Assembly (NCBI GenBank): GCA_002748065.1 | Contig: PDRJ01000031.1 | Location: 62,001-126,000 of the forward strand | From: Bacteroidota bacterium | GTDB taxonomy: Bacteria > Bacteroidota > Bacteroidia > Bacteroidales > BM520 | Length of the DNA stretch: 64,000 bases | Reading direction: 5' to 3' | Part shown: positions 29,404 to 38,436 of the stretch, piece after piece | Numbering within the stretch: the first letter of the stretch is position 1 | Layout: every line of letters begins with the position of its first letter | Position numbers and translations under genes: made by a program | The notes under the pieces: model-generated | Told to the model about the DNA's origin: nothing | Seen by the model: only the letters and a program-made list of their open reading frames with translations | Database searches by the model: none

Positions 29404-30642
29404 TTATTCAAACTCTGCTCGAAGTATTCTCACGACTTCCTGAATGGTTTCATCTTCCAGATCAGTACGACGAACCAGTTCATCCACGGGTATTTCTATC
29501 ACACTCTTAGCCGTATCACACCCTATATCTTTTAACGTTTTAAGGATCCATTCATCAATCTCATCTGTAAACTCCATCAAATCCACATCTTCGTTATCGC
29601 CCTCTGCATCGCGATACACATCAATTTCATAGCCGGTCAATTTCCCGGCAAGCTTAATATTAAAACCACCCTTTCCTATGGCAAGAGAGACTTGATCGGG
29701 TTTCATATAGACATCCGCTCGTTTCTCCTCTTCATTAATGGTAATGGAGGTAATCTTTGCCGGACTAAGAGCTCGTTGAATAAACAGTTGAGGATTTGAC
29801 GTAAAATTAATCACATCAATATTCTCATTCTTCAATTCGCGCACAATCCCATGAATACGGCTTCCCTTCATCCCCACACAGGCACCAACAGGATCGATAC
29901 GATCGTCATAGGATTCCACCGCAATCTTGGCTCTTTCACCGGGAACACGAACAATCTTTTTAATCGTAATCAGTCCATCATAAACTTCCGGCACCTCTGA
30001 CTCGAACAGTCGTTCCAAAAATTCGGGGCTAGTACGGGAGAGCACAATCACGGGGTTTCCATTACGCAGATCCACCTTGGAAACCACTGCACGGATGGTA
30101 TCTCCCTTATGATAGAAATCTGAGGGGATTTGCTCCGACTTGGGCAAAGAGAGTTCAATACCTTCATCATCAAGTACAAGGATCTCTTTTCGCCATATCT
30201 GATACACTTCACCCGTTACAATCTCATTAATTCGGTCACGATATTTCTTAAAGACATTATCTTTCTCAAATTCTTGAATTTTAGAGATCAGGTTTTGTCT
30301 AATCGCCAGGATATCGCGACGGCCAAATGCGGCCATCCCAATCGGTTCAAAGACCTCTTCTCCCACCTCAAAATCAGGTTCCAATTTAATAGCCTCAGAA
30401 TACGCTATTTCAAGGTTATCATCCTCAACCATTCCATCCTCCACAATCTCTCTGGTTCGCCAAATTTCAAAGTCTCCTTTATCAATATTCACCACCACAT
30501 CAATGTTCTCGTCTGTCCCATATTTTTTGATAAGCATATGCCTGAATACATCCTCCAGGATCCGCATCATCATTGCGCGATCAATATTCTTAAACTCCTT
30601 AAATTCCGAAAAAGTTTCAACCAAATTGAAATTCTCCATCAT
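29404..30642 (-). CDS. nusA: Transcription termination/antitermination protein NusA
   Basis: RNA-polymerase-binding factor (412 residues) that modulates pausing, termination and antitermination. N-terminal domain (about 1-130), S1 domain near 135-200, then KH domains with RDPVGACVGMKGSRI-like segment (DPVGACVGMKGSRIHGIV) and VSLAIGKGGFNIKLAG, and a C-terminal helix-hairpin region (VIEIPVDELVRRTDLEDETIQEV). The start may be either of two adjacent ATGs (30642 or 30639). It lies 16 bp downstream of rimP. Confidence 0.96.
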   Translation of the reverse strand: MMENFNLVETFSEFKEFKNIDRAMMMRILEDVFRHMLIKKYGTDENIDVVVNIDKGDFEIWRTREIVEDGMVEDDNLEIAYSEAIKLEPDFEVGEEVFEPIGMAAFGRRDILAIRQNLISKIQEFEKDNVFKKYRDRINEIVTGEVYQIWRKEILVLDDEGIELSLPKSEQIPSDFYHKGDTIRAVVSKVDLRNGNPVIVLSRTSPEFLERLFESEVPEVYDGLITIKKIVRVPGERAKIAVESYDDRIDPVGACVGMKGSRIHGIVRELKNENIDVINFTSNPQLFIQRALSPAKITSITINEEEKRADVYMKPDQVSLAIGKGGFNIKLAGKLTGYEIDVYRDAEGDNEDVDLMEFTDEIDEWILKTLKDIGCDTAKSVIEIPVDELVRRTDLEDETIQEVVRILRAEFE

Positions 30643-30658
30643 GCTTATTCTTTATATT

Positions 30659-31126
30659 TTAAAAGCAAATAATTTCCTTTACATATTCAAGATCCTCAAA
30701 CAAGAGAGCCTCTTTTTCACCATCTTTAAAGACCAATGCCTTAGCCTTAGGCCCTCCTTTTTTTATTCGATGAGTCACCTGTAATGTGCCCTCTTCCAGT
30801 TTCTCAAGACGTACCCGCTCTTCTTTCTCTGCTTCCCGTTTCTTCACTAACACCTCGTCGCCCACAACCTTACGCAATTGACGGATCATACGAATGGGGT
30901 TATCAATACCAAAGGTGGTAACCCTCAGCTCATAGTCTTCTTTTTCCCGATCATACCGGGACTCCAGGTAGCGAGTTACCTCGATACAATCTTCTATGGA
31001 AACACGCGCATCACCATCCAACGTAATTTGGATGAGGTTATCCCCGGAGAGGGTAATCTCCACCACAAAGCGGCCAGAGCCCTCCAGGTAATCGTTCAAT
31101 GTCGATGCTATGTTCTCTTTATCCAT
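30659..31126 (-). CDS. rimP: Ribosome maturation factor RimP
   Basis: Factor for 30S subunit assembly, 155 residues. The two-domain RimP pattern is visible: an N-terminal alpha/beta domain (IQITLDGDARVSIEDCIEVTRYLES) followed by an SH3-like C-terminal domain starting near DNPIRMIRQLRKVVGDEV. First gene of rimP-nusA-infB, the usual order. It has a leader of about 100 nt with two hairpins and a consensus promoter upstream. Confidence 0.9.
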   Translation of the reverse strand: MDKENIASTLNDYLEGSGRFVVEITLSGDNLIQITLDGDARVSIEDCIEVTRYLESRYDREKEDYELRVTTFGIDNPIRMIRQLRKVVGDEVLVKKREAEKEERVRLEKLEEGTLQVTHRIKKGGPKAKALVFKDGEKEALLFEDLEYVKEIICF

Positions 31127-31148
31127 TGTCTATCAATAATCAACAAAA

Positions 31149-31206
31149 GAGGGGACGCCTGTCCCCTCACCATCTGTATCTTCATCATGCAGAGAAGCTT
31201 CCCTGC
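31149..31206 (-). promoter_or_regulatory. Two-hairpin leader of rimP-nusA-infB
   Basis: On the minus strand a GCAG.GAAG/CTTC.CTGC hairpin (31189-31206) is followed by a perfect 8-bp stem with a 4-nt loop (31149-31168) and a T-rich stretch CTTTTGTT, 22 bp before the rimP ATG. The second hairpin looks like an intrinsic terminator. It may end cysS transcription, or, because the promoter at 31233-31263 lies upstream of it, act as an attenuator. Confidence 0.6.
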
Positions 31207-31232
31207 AGAGTCATATCCAGCCAAAAGCATGG

Positions 31233-31263
31233 CAAAATTAATACTATTTCTTCATAAAACAAA
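31233..31263 (-). promoter_or_regulatory. Consensus promoter of rimP-nusA-infB
   Basis: TTTG (31260-31263), 19-nt spacer, TAATTTTG (31233-31240) on the minus strand, between cysS and rimP. Confidence 0.75.
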
Positions 31264-31323
31264 ATTTCAAAGATGCCATCCTTCCAAATCGCCATTCTCA
31301 CCGAAGAAAAAGCCACAAAGCGA

Positions 31324-32796
31324 TCAACGCAAACGACTCCATTCGGAGCCCTCTTTGGTGTCTTTGATCTGGATACCCGCCTCTTTTAGCCCGTCTCTTA
31401 TCTTATCGGAGGTGTCCCAATCTTTGCGCTCCCGCGCTTCCCGCCGAATCTCGATGATCATCTGCATCACCCGGTCGAGCGCGTCATCCGACGCATCCGC
31501 TTCTCCCTGCTCTTGCAATCCCAGAATAGTGTACACAAAATCGTGGTACAATGTTTTGAGCATCTCCAAATTCCTGGCATCTATGGAGCGCTTCCCGTCA
31601 TGGATTGTGTTGATCAACTTCACGCCGTCATACATGTGTGCCAGCAAAACCGGAGTGTTGAAATCGTCGTTTAACGCCTCATAGAAACGCTCTTTTATGG
31701 GGAGGATATGGGTATCTCCCTCCTTCACGGGACGGATCTTTTCGAGGGTCTCCACAGCTTCAAGAAGCCGCTTCATGCCCTTTTCGGAGGCCATAAGAGC
31801 CTCGTTACTAAAATCCAACTCCGAACGGTAATGGGCCTGAAGGATGAAGAACCGTATGGTCATAGGAGCGTAAGCCTTCTCCAACGCCTCGTGGTTCCCA
31901 CTGAAGAACTGATCCAACGTGATGAAGTTTCCCAACGATTTACCCATCTTTTGTCCATTGATGGTCACCATGTTGTTGTGCATCCAATATTTTACCGGAG
32001 CGGTATCTCTTGCGGCCATGGCCTGGGCAATCTCCGATTCATGATGCGGGAATTTCAAATCCATTCCACCTCCGTGAATATCGAAGGGGAGGCCCAAATA
32101 CTTTGCTCCCATGGCTGAACACTCCATATGCCACCCCGGAAAGCCCTCAGACCAAGGGGAAGACCACCGCATAATATGTTCCGGACTGGCCTTCTTCCAT
32201 AGGGCAAAGTCAGCAGGATTTCGTTTCTCCTGTTGTCCATCCAACTCCCGCGTATTGGCGATCATCTCCTCCAATTTCCGTCCCGACAAAACACCGTAGT
32301 GGTGAGTGTTGTGGTATTTCTCCACATCGAAATAGACCGACCCCTCTGACTCATAGGCAAACCCGTTACTCATGATCTCCTGCACCATCGCTATCTGCTC
32401 CATAATGTGCCCCGAAGCGTGGGGCTCAATGGAGGGATTCAGCACATTAAGTTGGTGCATGTTCTTGTGGTAACTGTTGATATAGTGTTGCGCCACCTCC
32501 ATAGGTTCAAGCTGTTCCAACCGCGCCTTCTTGGCAATCTTGTCTTCACCGCTGTCGGCATCATTTTCCAGATGGCCAACATCTGTAATATTTCGTACAT
32601 AACGAACCTTATACCCCAAGTGCATCAAGTAGCGGTACACCAGATCAAAGGTGATAGCAGGACGCGCATGACCCAGATGGCCATCGCCATACACGGTGGG
32701 ACCACAAACATACATCCCTATGTGGGGGGGATTGATGGGTTCAAACAACTCTTTACGCCGTGTGAGGGTGTTATAAACAGACAACTTTGTGTTCAT
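31324..32796 (-). CDS. cysS: Cysteinyl-tRNA synthetase
   Basis: Class I synthetase charging tRNA(Cys), 490 residues. The HIGH-type motif reads HLGH in [13 protein letters not shown] near residue 35, preceded by the zinc-ligand Cys in MYVCGPT. A further zinc site is in WHMECSAMG with [15 protein letters not shown]. The KMSKS motif reads KMGKSLGN near 283. The C-terminal helical domain is complete. Same strand as rimP but with its own promoter element. Confidence 0.97.
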   Translation of the reverse strand: MNTKLSVYNTLTRRKELFEPINPPHIGMYVCGPTVYGDGHLGHARPAITFDLVYRYLMHLGYKVRYVRNITDVGHLENDADSGEDKIAKKARLEQLEPMEVAQHYINSYHKNMHQLNVLNPSIEPHASGHIMEQIAMVQEIMSNGFAYESEGSVYFDVEKYHNTHHYGVLSGRKLEEMIANTRELDGQQEKRNPADFALWKKASPEHIMRWSSPWSEGFPGWHMECSAMGAKYLGLPFDIHGGGMDLKFPHHESEIAQAMAARDTAPVKYWMHNNMVTINGQKMGKSLGNFITLDQFFSGNHEALEKAYAPMTIRFFILQAHYRSELDFSNEALMASEKGMKRLLEAVETLEKIRPVKEGDTHILPIKERFYEALNDDFNTPVLLAHMYDGVKLINTIHDGKRSIDARNLEMLKTLYHDFVYTILGLQEQGEADASDDALDRVMQMIIEIRREARERKDWDTSDKIRDGLKEAGIQIKDTKEGSEWSRLR

Positions 32797-32825
32797 CGTA
32801 TAGGGGGCTTTCTTTTTTCAGTAGA

Positions 32826-32833
32826 CAAATGTA
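32826..32833 (-). promoter_or_regulatory. -7 promoter element of cysS
   Basis: TACATTTG on the minus strand, exact TAnnTTTG match, 29 bp before the cysS ATG. Confidence 0.55.
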
Positions 32834-32930
32834 TAAAGAATTAATCGATTGTGCATGCGATATTCACGCTTGTTTTCTGCCACGCTTATGGTTCCTCTTT
32901 AAAGAATCAACTCGTATCGTACATTGTAGG

Positions 32931-33004
32931 GTTTCTGGAAAGTGATAGCCGATTAATACTGTCAGATCTCATTGGAATCACATACTCCCCCCCAAAATAG
33001 GGGG
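32931..33004 (+). pseudogene. Remnant of a second copy of the AlbA-type gene end
   Basis: 32931-32953 is a perfect 23-bp copy of 34451-34473, which encodes the C-terminal residues GFWKVIAD of the intact gene; here the same frame ends at once with TAA. The similarity continues loosely downstream to a CCCCCCAAAATAGGG block (here 32988-33002, downstream partner 34570-34584). Confidence 0.7.
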
Positions 33005-33099
33005 AACCTAAATTTTAACCAACCATGTTACATGTCTTTCCTATGAGTCTTATGGGTGAGGACTTCTCTTTTTTTACCAAGATACCATTACTAAATTGT

Positions 33100-33107
33100 T
33101 ATTTTTG
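33100..33107 (+). promoter_or_regulatory. -7 promoter element of the AlbA-type gene
   Basis: TATTTTTG, exact TAnnTTTG match, 40 bp before the ATG at 33148. Confidence 0.5.
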
Positions 33108-33147
33108 TACAATTGATACCGTGCTTGTTTACCAATTCATTACCCAT

Positions 33148-34485
33148 ATGCAAGAGCAACAGAATATAGAATGGAAAGAAACTTGGAGAGATGAATACCT
33201 AAAATGGATTTGCGGTTTTGCGAATGCACAAGGCGGCAAAATCTATATTGGCAAAAATGATAAAGGGAAAGTGGTGGGTCTCCTTAACAGCAAGAAATTA
33301 TTGGAAGATATACCCAATAAGATTAAAGATACTATGGGTATTATATCAGATGTTAATTTACTTACATCCGATGATAAGGAATATATAGAAGTTATCGTTA
33401 ATCCAAGTTCTTATCCTGTAAGTTATAAAGGAGAATATCACTACCGAAGTGGAAGTACTAAACAACAATTACAAGGCTCTGCTTTAACTGAGTTCTTAAT
33501 CTCTAGAACAGGGCTAAAATGGGACGCTGTTGCTGTTGATAATTTTGCCATTGAAAACCTAGATGCAGAAAGTTTTAATATTTTCAGAAAAGAAGCGCTT
33601 AGAAGCGGTAGAATGACAAAAAAAGATCTTGAAATACCAAGAAAAGAACTTCTTAACAAATTAAACTTGCTTACAGATGGCAAATTAAAAAGAGCGGCTG
33701 TACTACTTTTTCATAAAAATCCTGAACAGTTAATAACAGGTTGCTTTGTTAAAATTGGAAGATTTGGGAAAGGTGCAGACTTGCAATATCAAGATGAACT
33801 CAGAGGATCGTTATTAAATGTTGCCGATAAAGTGATCGAGTTGATTTACTTAAAATATCTTAAAGCAACTATCAGCTATAACAAAGAAATAAGAATTGAA
33901 ACCTATCCTTTTCCGAGAGAAGGAGTGCGGGAAGCTATTTACAATGCACTCATTCATTCTAACTTTTCAGATAGTATTCCTATCCAAATTCGCATTGAAG
34001 ATGAAGCAATGTACATCAGTAACAGTTGTGTTTTACCCACAGGTTGGTCAATAGATACACTAATGTCTAAGCACAAATCACGTCCCTATAACCCCGATAT
34101 AGCTAATACCTTTTTTAGAGCAGGTTATGTAGAAGCTTGGGGGCGTGGCGTTGAAAAAATTTGTGAAGCTTGTCATCTACACGGTATCCCTACGCCCGAA
34201 TACCAAGTGGTAGGGAATGATATTACCGTAAAATTTACGGCTTATAAGGACACCAAAACCTCAAAGCCTCAAAATGAGGCTTTAAATGATGCTTTGGAAA
34301 ACAAGATAAAACAAGTCATAACGGAATCCCCAAAAATCACACAACAGGGAATAGCCAACCTATTAAACGTTTCCAGAGCCACCATACAAAGGAAAATAAA
34401 AATGATGTTAGAGCAACAAAAAATAGAACGTATAGGCGGTAAACGTTTCGGTTTCTGGAAAGTGATAGCCGATGAAATAGATTAA
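33148..34485 (+). CDS. Schlafen/AlbA_2-domain putative ATP-binding regulator
   Basis: Accessory protein of 445 residues. The start at 33148 (MQEQQNIEWKETW) fits the family; an upstream in-frame ATG at 33025 precedes the promoter. N-terminal AlbA_2/Schlafen domain about 1-115: EWKE, GFANAQGGKIYIGKNDKGKVVG and YHYRSGSTKQQL. Middle region with an ATPase-like block (EGVREAIYNALIHSNFSD, AWGRGVEKI), as in HATPase_c_4 proteins. The C-terminus has a winged-helix pattern (ITQQGIANLLNVSRATIQRKIKMM). Usually annotated as putative transcriptional regulator or RecG-like helper; real role unknown. AT-rich codon use unlike neighbours, flanked by direct repeats and an element fragment. Confidence 0.85.
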   Translation: MQEQQNIEWKETWRDEYLKWICGFANAQGGKIYIGKNDKGKVVGLLNSKKLLEDIPNKIKDTMGIISDVNLLTSDDKEYIEVIVNPSSYPVSYKGEYHYRSGSTKQQLQGSALTEFLISRTGLKWDAVAVDNFAIENLDAESFNIFRKEALRSGRMTKKDLEIPRKELLNKLNLLTDGKLKRAAVLLFHKNPEQLITGCFVKIGRFGKGADLQYQDELRGSLLNVADKVIELIYLKYLKATISYNKEIRIETYPFPREGVREAIYNALIHSNFSDSIPIQIRIEDEAMYISNSCVLPTGWSIDTLMSKHKSRPYNPDIANTFFRAGYVEAWGRGVEKICEACHLHGIPTPEYQVVGNDITVKFTAYKDTKTSKPQNEALNDALENKIKQVITESPKITQQGIANLLNVSRATIQRKIKMMLEQQKIERIGGKRFGFWKVIADEID

Positions 34486-34584
34486 ATAGAGTCCGTCTAT
34501 AAAGTTCGAATTCGAGGCTTGCAAAGGCTGAAGATGAGAGATGATTATTGCTCCATTAGGAACATATCTCCCCCCAAAATAGGG
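34451..34584 (+). repeat. Downstream partner of the direct repeat around the AlbA-type gene
   Basis: Contains the 23-bp block identical to 32931-32953 (34451-34473) and the CCCCCCAAAATAGGG block matching 32988-33002. Between them lies an inserted fragment of the 151-bp element. Together with the upstream copy it brackets the gene. Confidence 0.7.
34489..34532. repeat. Internally deleted fragment of the 151-bp element
   Basis: The end GAGTCCGTCTATAAAGT is joined directly to the internal segment TTCGAATTCGAGGCTTGC...GGCTGAA in an order not found in full copies, so it is a rearranged remnant. It starts three bases after the AlbA-type stop codon. Confidence 0.8.
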
Positions 34585-34608
34585 AAAATCCAAATTTAGT
34601 CATTTGTT

Positions 34609-34637
34609 TTAACCAATTGATTAAAATAATTGGCTAA
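34609..34637. promoter_or_regulatory. Probable TetR operator
   Basis: Inverted repeat TTAACCAATT (34609-34618) and AATTGGCTAA (34628-34637) with a 9-bp centre and one mismatch. It overlaps the -7 element TAAATTTG (34635-34642) of the TetR gene, the usual place for an autorepressing TetR operator. Confidence 0.6.
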
Positions 34638-34642
34638 ATTTG
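34635..34642 (+). promoter_or_regulatory. -7 promoter element of the efflux operon
   Basis: TAAATTTG, exact TAnnTTTG match, 41 bp before the TetR ATG and overlapping the operator palindrome. Confidence 0.6.
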
Positions 34643-34683
34643 TCGTTATACAACCGGTGCAAGAAACGACTAAACACTTCATA

Positions 34684-35304
34684 ATGGAAAAAAACAAGAC
34701 AGAAGCCTTAATTCTGGAAGCAGCCAAACATATTTTCCAGTCAAAGGGCATGGAGGGCGCCAGAATTCAAGAGATTGCCGATGAAGCCGGCATCAACAAA
34801 GCACTGTTACACTACTACTACAGAAGCAAAGAGAACCTCTTTTTGGCGGTCTTTCAGGATGCTTTCACCCGGATTATGCCCAATATGGAGGTGATTTTCG
34901 CCTCAGAGGAGATGCCTGTTAAAGAGCGAATTGCGCTCTTTGTGGAGTCCTACATCCCTATGTTGAGCGCTTATCCTGACCTCCCCATGTTTATCCTCTC
35001 CGAGGCTCGCCGCGATCCCCAGATTATCGTAAATACCTTGGAAAAATCGGGGGTCGATATCTTTCGCTTTAACGCATATATCCTTGAGGAGATGGAGAAA
35101 GGGTACCTGATTCCCATGAACCCTTCGCTCCTGATCCTTAATATCTTCTCCTTATGTTTATTTCCCTTCCTATCCCGGCCTCTGCTGGATGCCGTTTTAC
35201 GCACTCAGGAGGAGATGGATCCGATGACTTTTCACCATGCAGAGGTGGAAGAGATCAAAAATTTTGTCCTTAGAGCTGTAATCCCCAACGATACACCATC
35301 ATGA
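34684..35304 (+). CDS. TetR/AcrR family transcriptional regulator
   Basis: Repressor of 206 residues, first gene of the exporter operon. The N-terminal helix-turn-helix is typical: ILEAAKHIFQSKGMEGARIQEIADEAGINKALLHYYYRSKENLF (about residues 10-55). The C-terminal ligand domain is variable. The start at 34684 follows the operator; an upstream in-frame ATG at 34630 is before the promoter. It probably binds the palindrome at 34609-34637 and is released by an exported compound. Its stop overlaps the ATG of the next gene (ATGA). Confidence 0.92.
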   Translation: MEKNKTEALILEAAKHIFQSKGMEGARIQEIADEAGINKALLHYYYRSKENLFLAVFQDAFTRIMPNMEVIFASEEMPVKERIALFVESYIPMLSAYPDLPMFILSEARRDPQIIVNTLEKSGVDIFRFNAYILEEMEKGYLIPMNPSLLILNIFSLCLFPFLSRPLLDAVLRTQEEMDPMTFHHAEVEEIKNFVLRAVIPNDTPS

Positions 35305-36605
35305 GATATACCCTTTTACTCCTAATGTTATTGTGCTACGGCACGCTCTTCTCCCAAGAGGTGATGACCCTACATCAACTAAGAGAGGAGGCCGAGATTC
35401 ACTACCCGAACATGGCCAAGGAGGATCTCCTCCTGCCTGAGTTTGAAAATAAGAGGCACAACCTCCATGCCGGTTATTATCCCCGTATTCACCTGGGGGG
35501 AAGGGCCTCCTGGCAGTCAGATGTACCGGCCATCAAGGTGGAGAAGGTGGATGAGAACCTCCCTTTTGTGATTGAGGATATGGTGAAGATCCCTCAGGTG
35601 CGAAAGGATAATTATCGCATTACATTGGATCTCTCTCAGGTGATCTGGGATGGCGGGGTTATCCGCTATGCAAAGGAGGCCGAGGCAGCAGCGCTGGCCG
35701 TGGCCGTGAAACAGCAAGAGGCGGAGGTGTACCGTTTGGGCGAAACGGTCAACGAACTCTTCTTTCGCTTGCTGATATTGAAAGAGCAGGAGAAGGTGTT
35801 AGGCGTTCTCAGGGAGGAGTTAGCATCGCAGCTGCAATCCATGCAGGCGGCCATAGAGAGTGGGGTTCTTGAGGCCTGGAATAGGGAGGCTATGCAGGCA
35901 GAGATTCTCCAGGTAGAGCAGCAACAAGAGGCCAACGTGCATCAGATGCAGGGGCTCCTTGAGGCCATCAACCTCTTGACGGGAAAGGCCTACCAACTGG
36001 ATACCCCTATCATAAGGCCCACCTTCGATACCTCCCTCTCAAAGGCCATTGTCCGTCCGGAACTCTCCATCTTTGATGCACGTATTCAGCAGCTCAAGGC
36101 CAATGAGCAACTACTGTACCGAAAGCGAATGCCCGTGGTGGCCGGCTTTGGCCAGGCGGGATATGGGTTACCCGGATTGAACATGTTTAAGTCGGAGTTC
36201 GCACCGTGGCTTGTCGCCGGAGTAACCCTCTCCTGGAAGCCCTGGGATTGGAAACAGAACCGAAGAGCACGTTTAAACCTACAAATTAAACAGGCGATGT
36301 TATCCGTAGAGCGCGAAACATTAAAACAGAAGTTTCAGCGGGCTTTTGCCCTCCAACGTGCACAAAGTGCACAGTACGAGGCAATGATCATAAAAGATGC
36401 ATCCATTATCGCCATGCGGGAAAAGGTCAAAGTAGCGGCTCAAAGAGGGATGGAAGAGGGAACACGAACCTCCACCGACTACCTGACAGAGGTGAACCGG
36501 GAAAAGCAGGCTATCCTCAACAGGGAGATCCATAAAATTGCCCTGCTACAAAGCAATATGGCCTTGCTACAAATCTCCGGGAAGATCAATGAATTACCTA
36601 ATTAG
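35301..36605 (+). CDS. TolC family outer-membrane efflux protein
   Basis: Outer-membrane channel of a tripartite exporter, 434 residues. Signal peptide (MRYTLLLLMLLCYGTLFSQ), then the long coiled-coil helices of the OEP fold with internal repetition (two similar halves: residues about 25-220 and 240-425), each ending in a beta-barrel-forming stretch such as IHLGGRASWQSD and VAGFGQAGYG. It overlaps the TetR stop by four bases. The neighbour 11 bp downstream is the periplasmic adaptor. Confidence 0.88.
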   Translation: MRYTLLLLMLLCYGTLFSQEVMTLHQLREEAEIHYPNMAKEDLLLPEFENKRHNLHAGYYPRIHLGGRASWQSDVPAIKVEKVDENLPFVIEDMVKIPQVRKDNYRITLDLSQVIWDGGVIRYAKEAEAAALAVAVKQQEAEVYRLGETVNELFFRLLILKEQEKVLGVLREELASQLQSMQAAIESGVLEAWNREAMQAEILQVEQQQEANVHQMQGLLEAINLLTGKAYQLDTPIIRPTFDTSLSKAIVRPELSIFDARIQQLKANEQLLYRKRMPVVAGFGQAGYGLPGLNMFKSEFAPWLVAGVTLSWKPWDWKQNRRARLNLQIKQAMLSVERETLKQKFQRAFALQRAQSAQYEAMIIKDASIIAMREKVKVAAQRGMEEGTRTSTDYLTEVNREKQAILNREIHKIALLQSNMALLQISGKINELPN

Positions 36606-36616
36606 ATAATGCTATC

Positions 36617-37504
36617 ATGATGAAAATAGTTGGATTACTTTTTGTTTCGTGCCTCCTGTTTTTCACGGCTTGTGACACCAAGCATCCCCGTTCGGATGCC
36701 TATGGAACCTTCACTGCTGAGAAGATTATGGTGAGCGCCATGGCCAATGGGAAAATTGTTTATACCGATTATCGGGAGGGCGCAATCCTTGAAAAGGGAA
36801 CGTTGGTGGCCATCGTTGATACCACCGACCTGGTGCTTCAGATAAAGCAGTTGCACAGCCGCATCAAGGCAGTCAACACCCAACTGGGCCAGATTGATGC
36901 TCAAGCGGATGTGCAGCAACAACAGATGACGAACCTATCCCTTGACATCCAACGTGTGCAGCGGTTGATTCCCGACGGGGCGGCAACACAAAAACAGTTG
37001 GATGACCTACAGGGGGCCATGCGATTGCTGGAGAAACAGCGGGCCGCCACCCTCTCTCAGAAGGAGGCCATAAGAGCAGAGATTAACAGCCTTCGAGTAC
37101 AGGAGGAGAGAACGGCGAAGGCTCTTAAAGACTGCTATGTCTATAACCCTTCACCGGGAACCGTTCTCGCCGCCTTGGCCCACGAGGGGGAGTTGGCCAC
37201 CTTTGGGCGTGCCCTATACACCCTTTCGGATCTCTCCGTCGTCGAACTGAAGGCTTTTGTAAGTGGTGCACAACTCCCGGGAATAGCCATAGGCCAAAAG
37301 GTGGAGGTGTTGGTGGATGATAGGGCCGCAAACCAGCTGCGCAAAATGCCGGGAGAGGTGGTCTACATCGCCGAGAGTGCAGAGTTTACTCCCAAAATTA
37401 TACAGACCAGAGAGGACCGTGTAACGTTGGTATATGCCGTAAAGGTCCGCGTGGTAAACGATGGTTCGTTGAAGATCGGTATGCCGGGGGAGGTAAATTT
37501 CTGA
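36617..37504 (+). CDS. HlyD-family periplasmic adaptor, lipoprotein
   Basis: Membrane-fusion protein (295 residues) linking the ABC permeases to the TolC channel. Lipoprotein signal with Cys in FFTAC near residue 19. Barrel-sandwich hybrid (biotinyl-lipoyl-like) halves flank a coiled-coil hairpin: MVSAMANGKIVYTDYREGAILEKG-type half near 35-65, a helical hairpin about 70-165, and YNPSPGTVLAALAHEGELA for the second half; a beta-barrel segment follows. Resembles E. coli YbhG/YhiI. Two adjacent ATGs (36617, 36620). Shares one base with the next ATG. Confidence 0.88.
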   Translation: MMKIVGLLFVSCLLFFTACDTKHPRSDAYGTFTAEKIMVSAMANGKIVYTDYREGAILEKGTLVAIVDTTDLVLQIKQLHSRIKAVNTQLGQIDAQADVQQQQMTNLSLDIQRVQRLIPDGAATQKQLDDLQGAMRLLEKQRAATLSQKEAIRAEINSLRVQEERTAKALKDCYVYNPSPGTVLAALAHEGELATFGRALYTLSDLSVVELKAFVSGAQLPGIAIGQKVEVLVDDRAANQLRKMPGEVVYIAESAEFTPKIIQTREDRVTLVYAVKVRVVNDGSLKIGMPGEVNF

Positions 37505-38436
37505 TGGAGAAAACGTACGGCATAGTCGTCAACAAGCTGGGCAAGTCTTTTGGAAAGACAACCGCCCTAAAAGAGGTCTCCCTGACCGTTGAGAAGGGAG
37601 AGCTCTTCGGCCTCATTGGTCCCGATGGCGCCGGTAAAACCACCCTCTTTCGCATCCTCACCACCCTCTATCTTCCCGACAGCGGGGAAGCCTATGTGAC
37701 AGGTCTTCATTGCGTCAAAGCGTATAAAGAAATTCGCAAAAGAGTGGGCTATATGCCCGGAAGGTTTTCCCTCTACCAAGACCTTACCGTCCAGGAGAAC
37801 CTCAACTTTTATGCGTCGGTATTTCAAACGACAGTGGCGGAAAACTACCATCTGATTGAGGATATTTATCGGCAGATAGCGCCCTTTAAAAACCGTCGAG
37901 CCGGGAAGCTTTCCGGAGGGATGAAGCAAAAGTTGGCTCTCTGCTGTGCCTTGATACATCGCCCCCAGGTTCTCTTCCTTGACGAACCCACCACCGGCGT
38001 GGATGCCCTCTCCCGAAAAGAGTTCTGGGAGATGCTTAAACGGCTGAAAGAGAGTGGAATCACCATCATTGTATCCACGCCCTATATGGACGAGGCCATC
38101 CTGTGCGACCGCACCGCATTTATCCAGGAAGGAGCCATTTTGCATATAGGGAAACCACAGTCCATCATCGATGATTTTAAGGGGAGTGTCTATAGTCTGC
38201 AGACAAACAGTGTGCAGCAGGTCGTTAAACTGTTGACGAAGCACCTGGGAAAACAAGCCGTTCACCGTTTTGGCAGCGACTTGCACCTCTACGGGTCTCC
38301 GGCATTGGCCGATTTTCTAACCACTTTTTCCAAATCACACAACAATCTGGAAATCAACTTTAAGAGAATCGATGCAGGCATAGAAGATTGTTTTATTCAA
38401 TTAATGCAACGTGATGAACAAAGAAGCGGTAATTGA
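37504..38436 (+). CDS. ABC transporter ATP-binding protein (first)
   Basis: Cytoplasmic ATPase of the exporter, 310 residues. Walker A GPDGAGKTT near residue 40, Q-loop region MPGRFSLYQDLT, signature LSGGMKQKLAL and Walker B VLFLDEPTTGVD are all complete, then the D/H-loop (IIVSTPYMDEAI, with Pro in place of the usual switch His). A C-terminal extension of about 80 residues follows. Corresponds to the first half of the fused double ATPase YbhF of E. coli. Start shares one base with the adaptor stop (TGATG). Confidence 0.92.
   Translation: MEKTYGIVVNKLGKSFGKTTALKEVSLTVEKGELFGLIGPDGAGKTTLFRILTTLYLPDSGEAYVTGLHCVKAYKEIRKRVGYMPGRFSLYQDLTVQENLNFYASVFQTTVAENYHLIEDIYRQIAPFKNRRAGKLSGGMKQKLALCCALIHRPQVLFLDEPTTGVDALSRKEFWEMLKRLKESGITIIVSTPYMDEAILCDRTAFIQEGAILHIGKPQSIIDDFKGSVYSLQTNSVQQVVKLLTKHLGKQAVHRFGSDLHLYGSPALADFLTTFSKSHNNLEINFKRIDAGIEDCFIQLMQRDEQRSGN

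Larger units (their letters stand above)
32797..33147. other. Intergenic region with duplicated 3' gene end
   Basis: 351 bp without an intact gene. It holds the cysS promoter element, a copy of the 3' end of the following AlbA-type gene (32931-33004) and the promoter element of that gene (33100-33107). Confidence 0.7.

Noticed and set aside
33025..33147. An N-terminal extension of the AlbA-type protein
   Set aside because: The extension lies before and across the -7 element at 33100-33107; the family starts at MQEQQNIEWKE.
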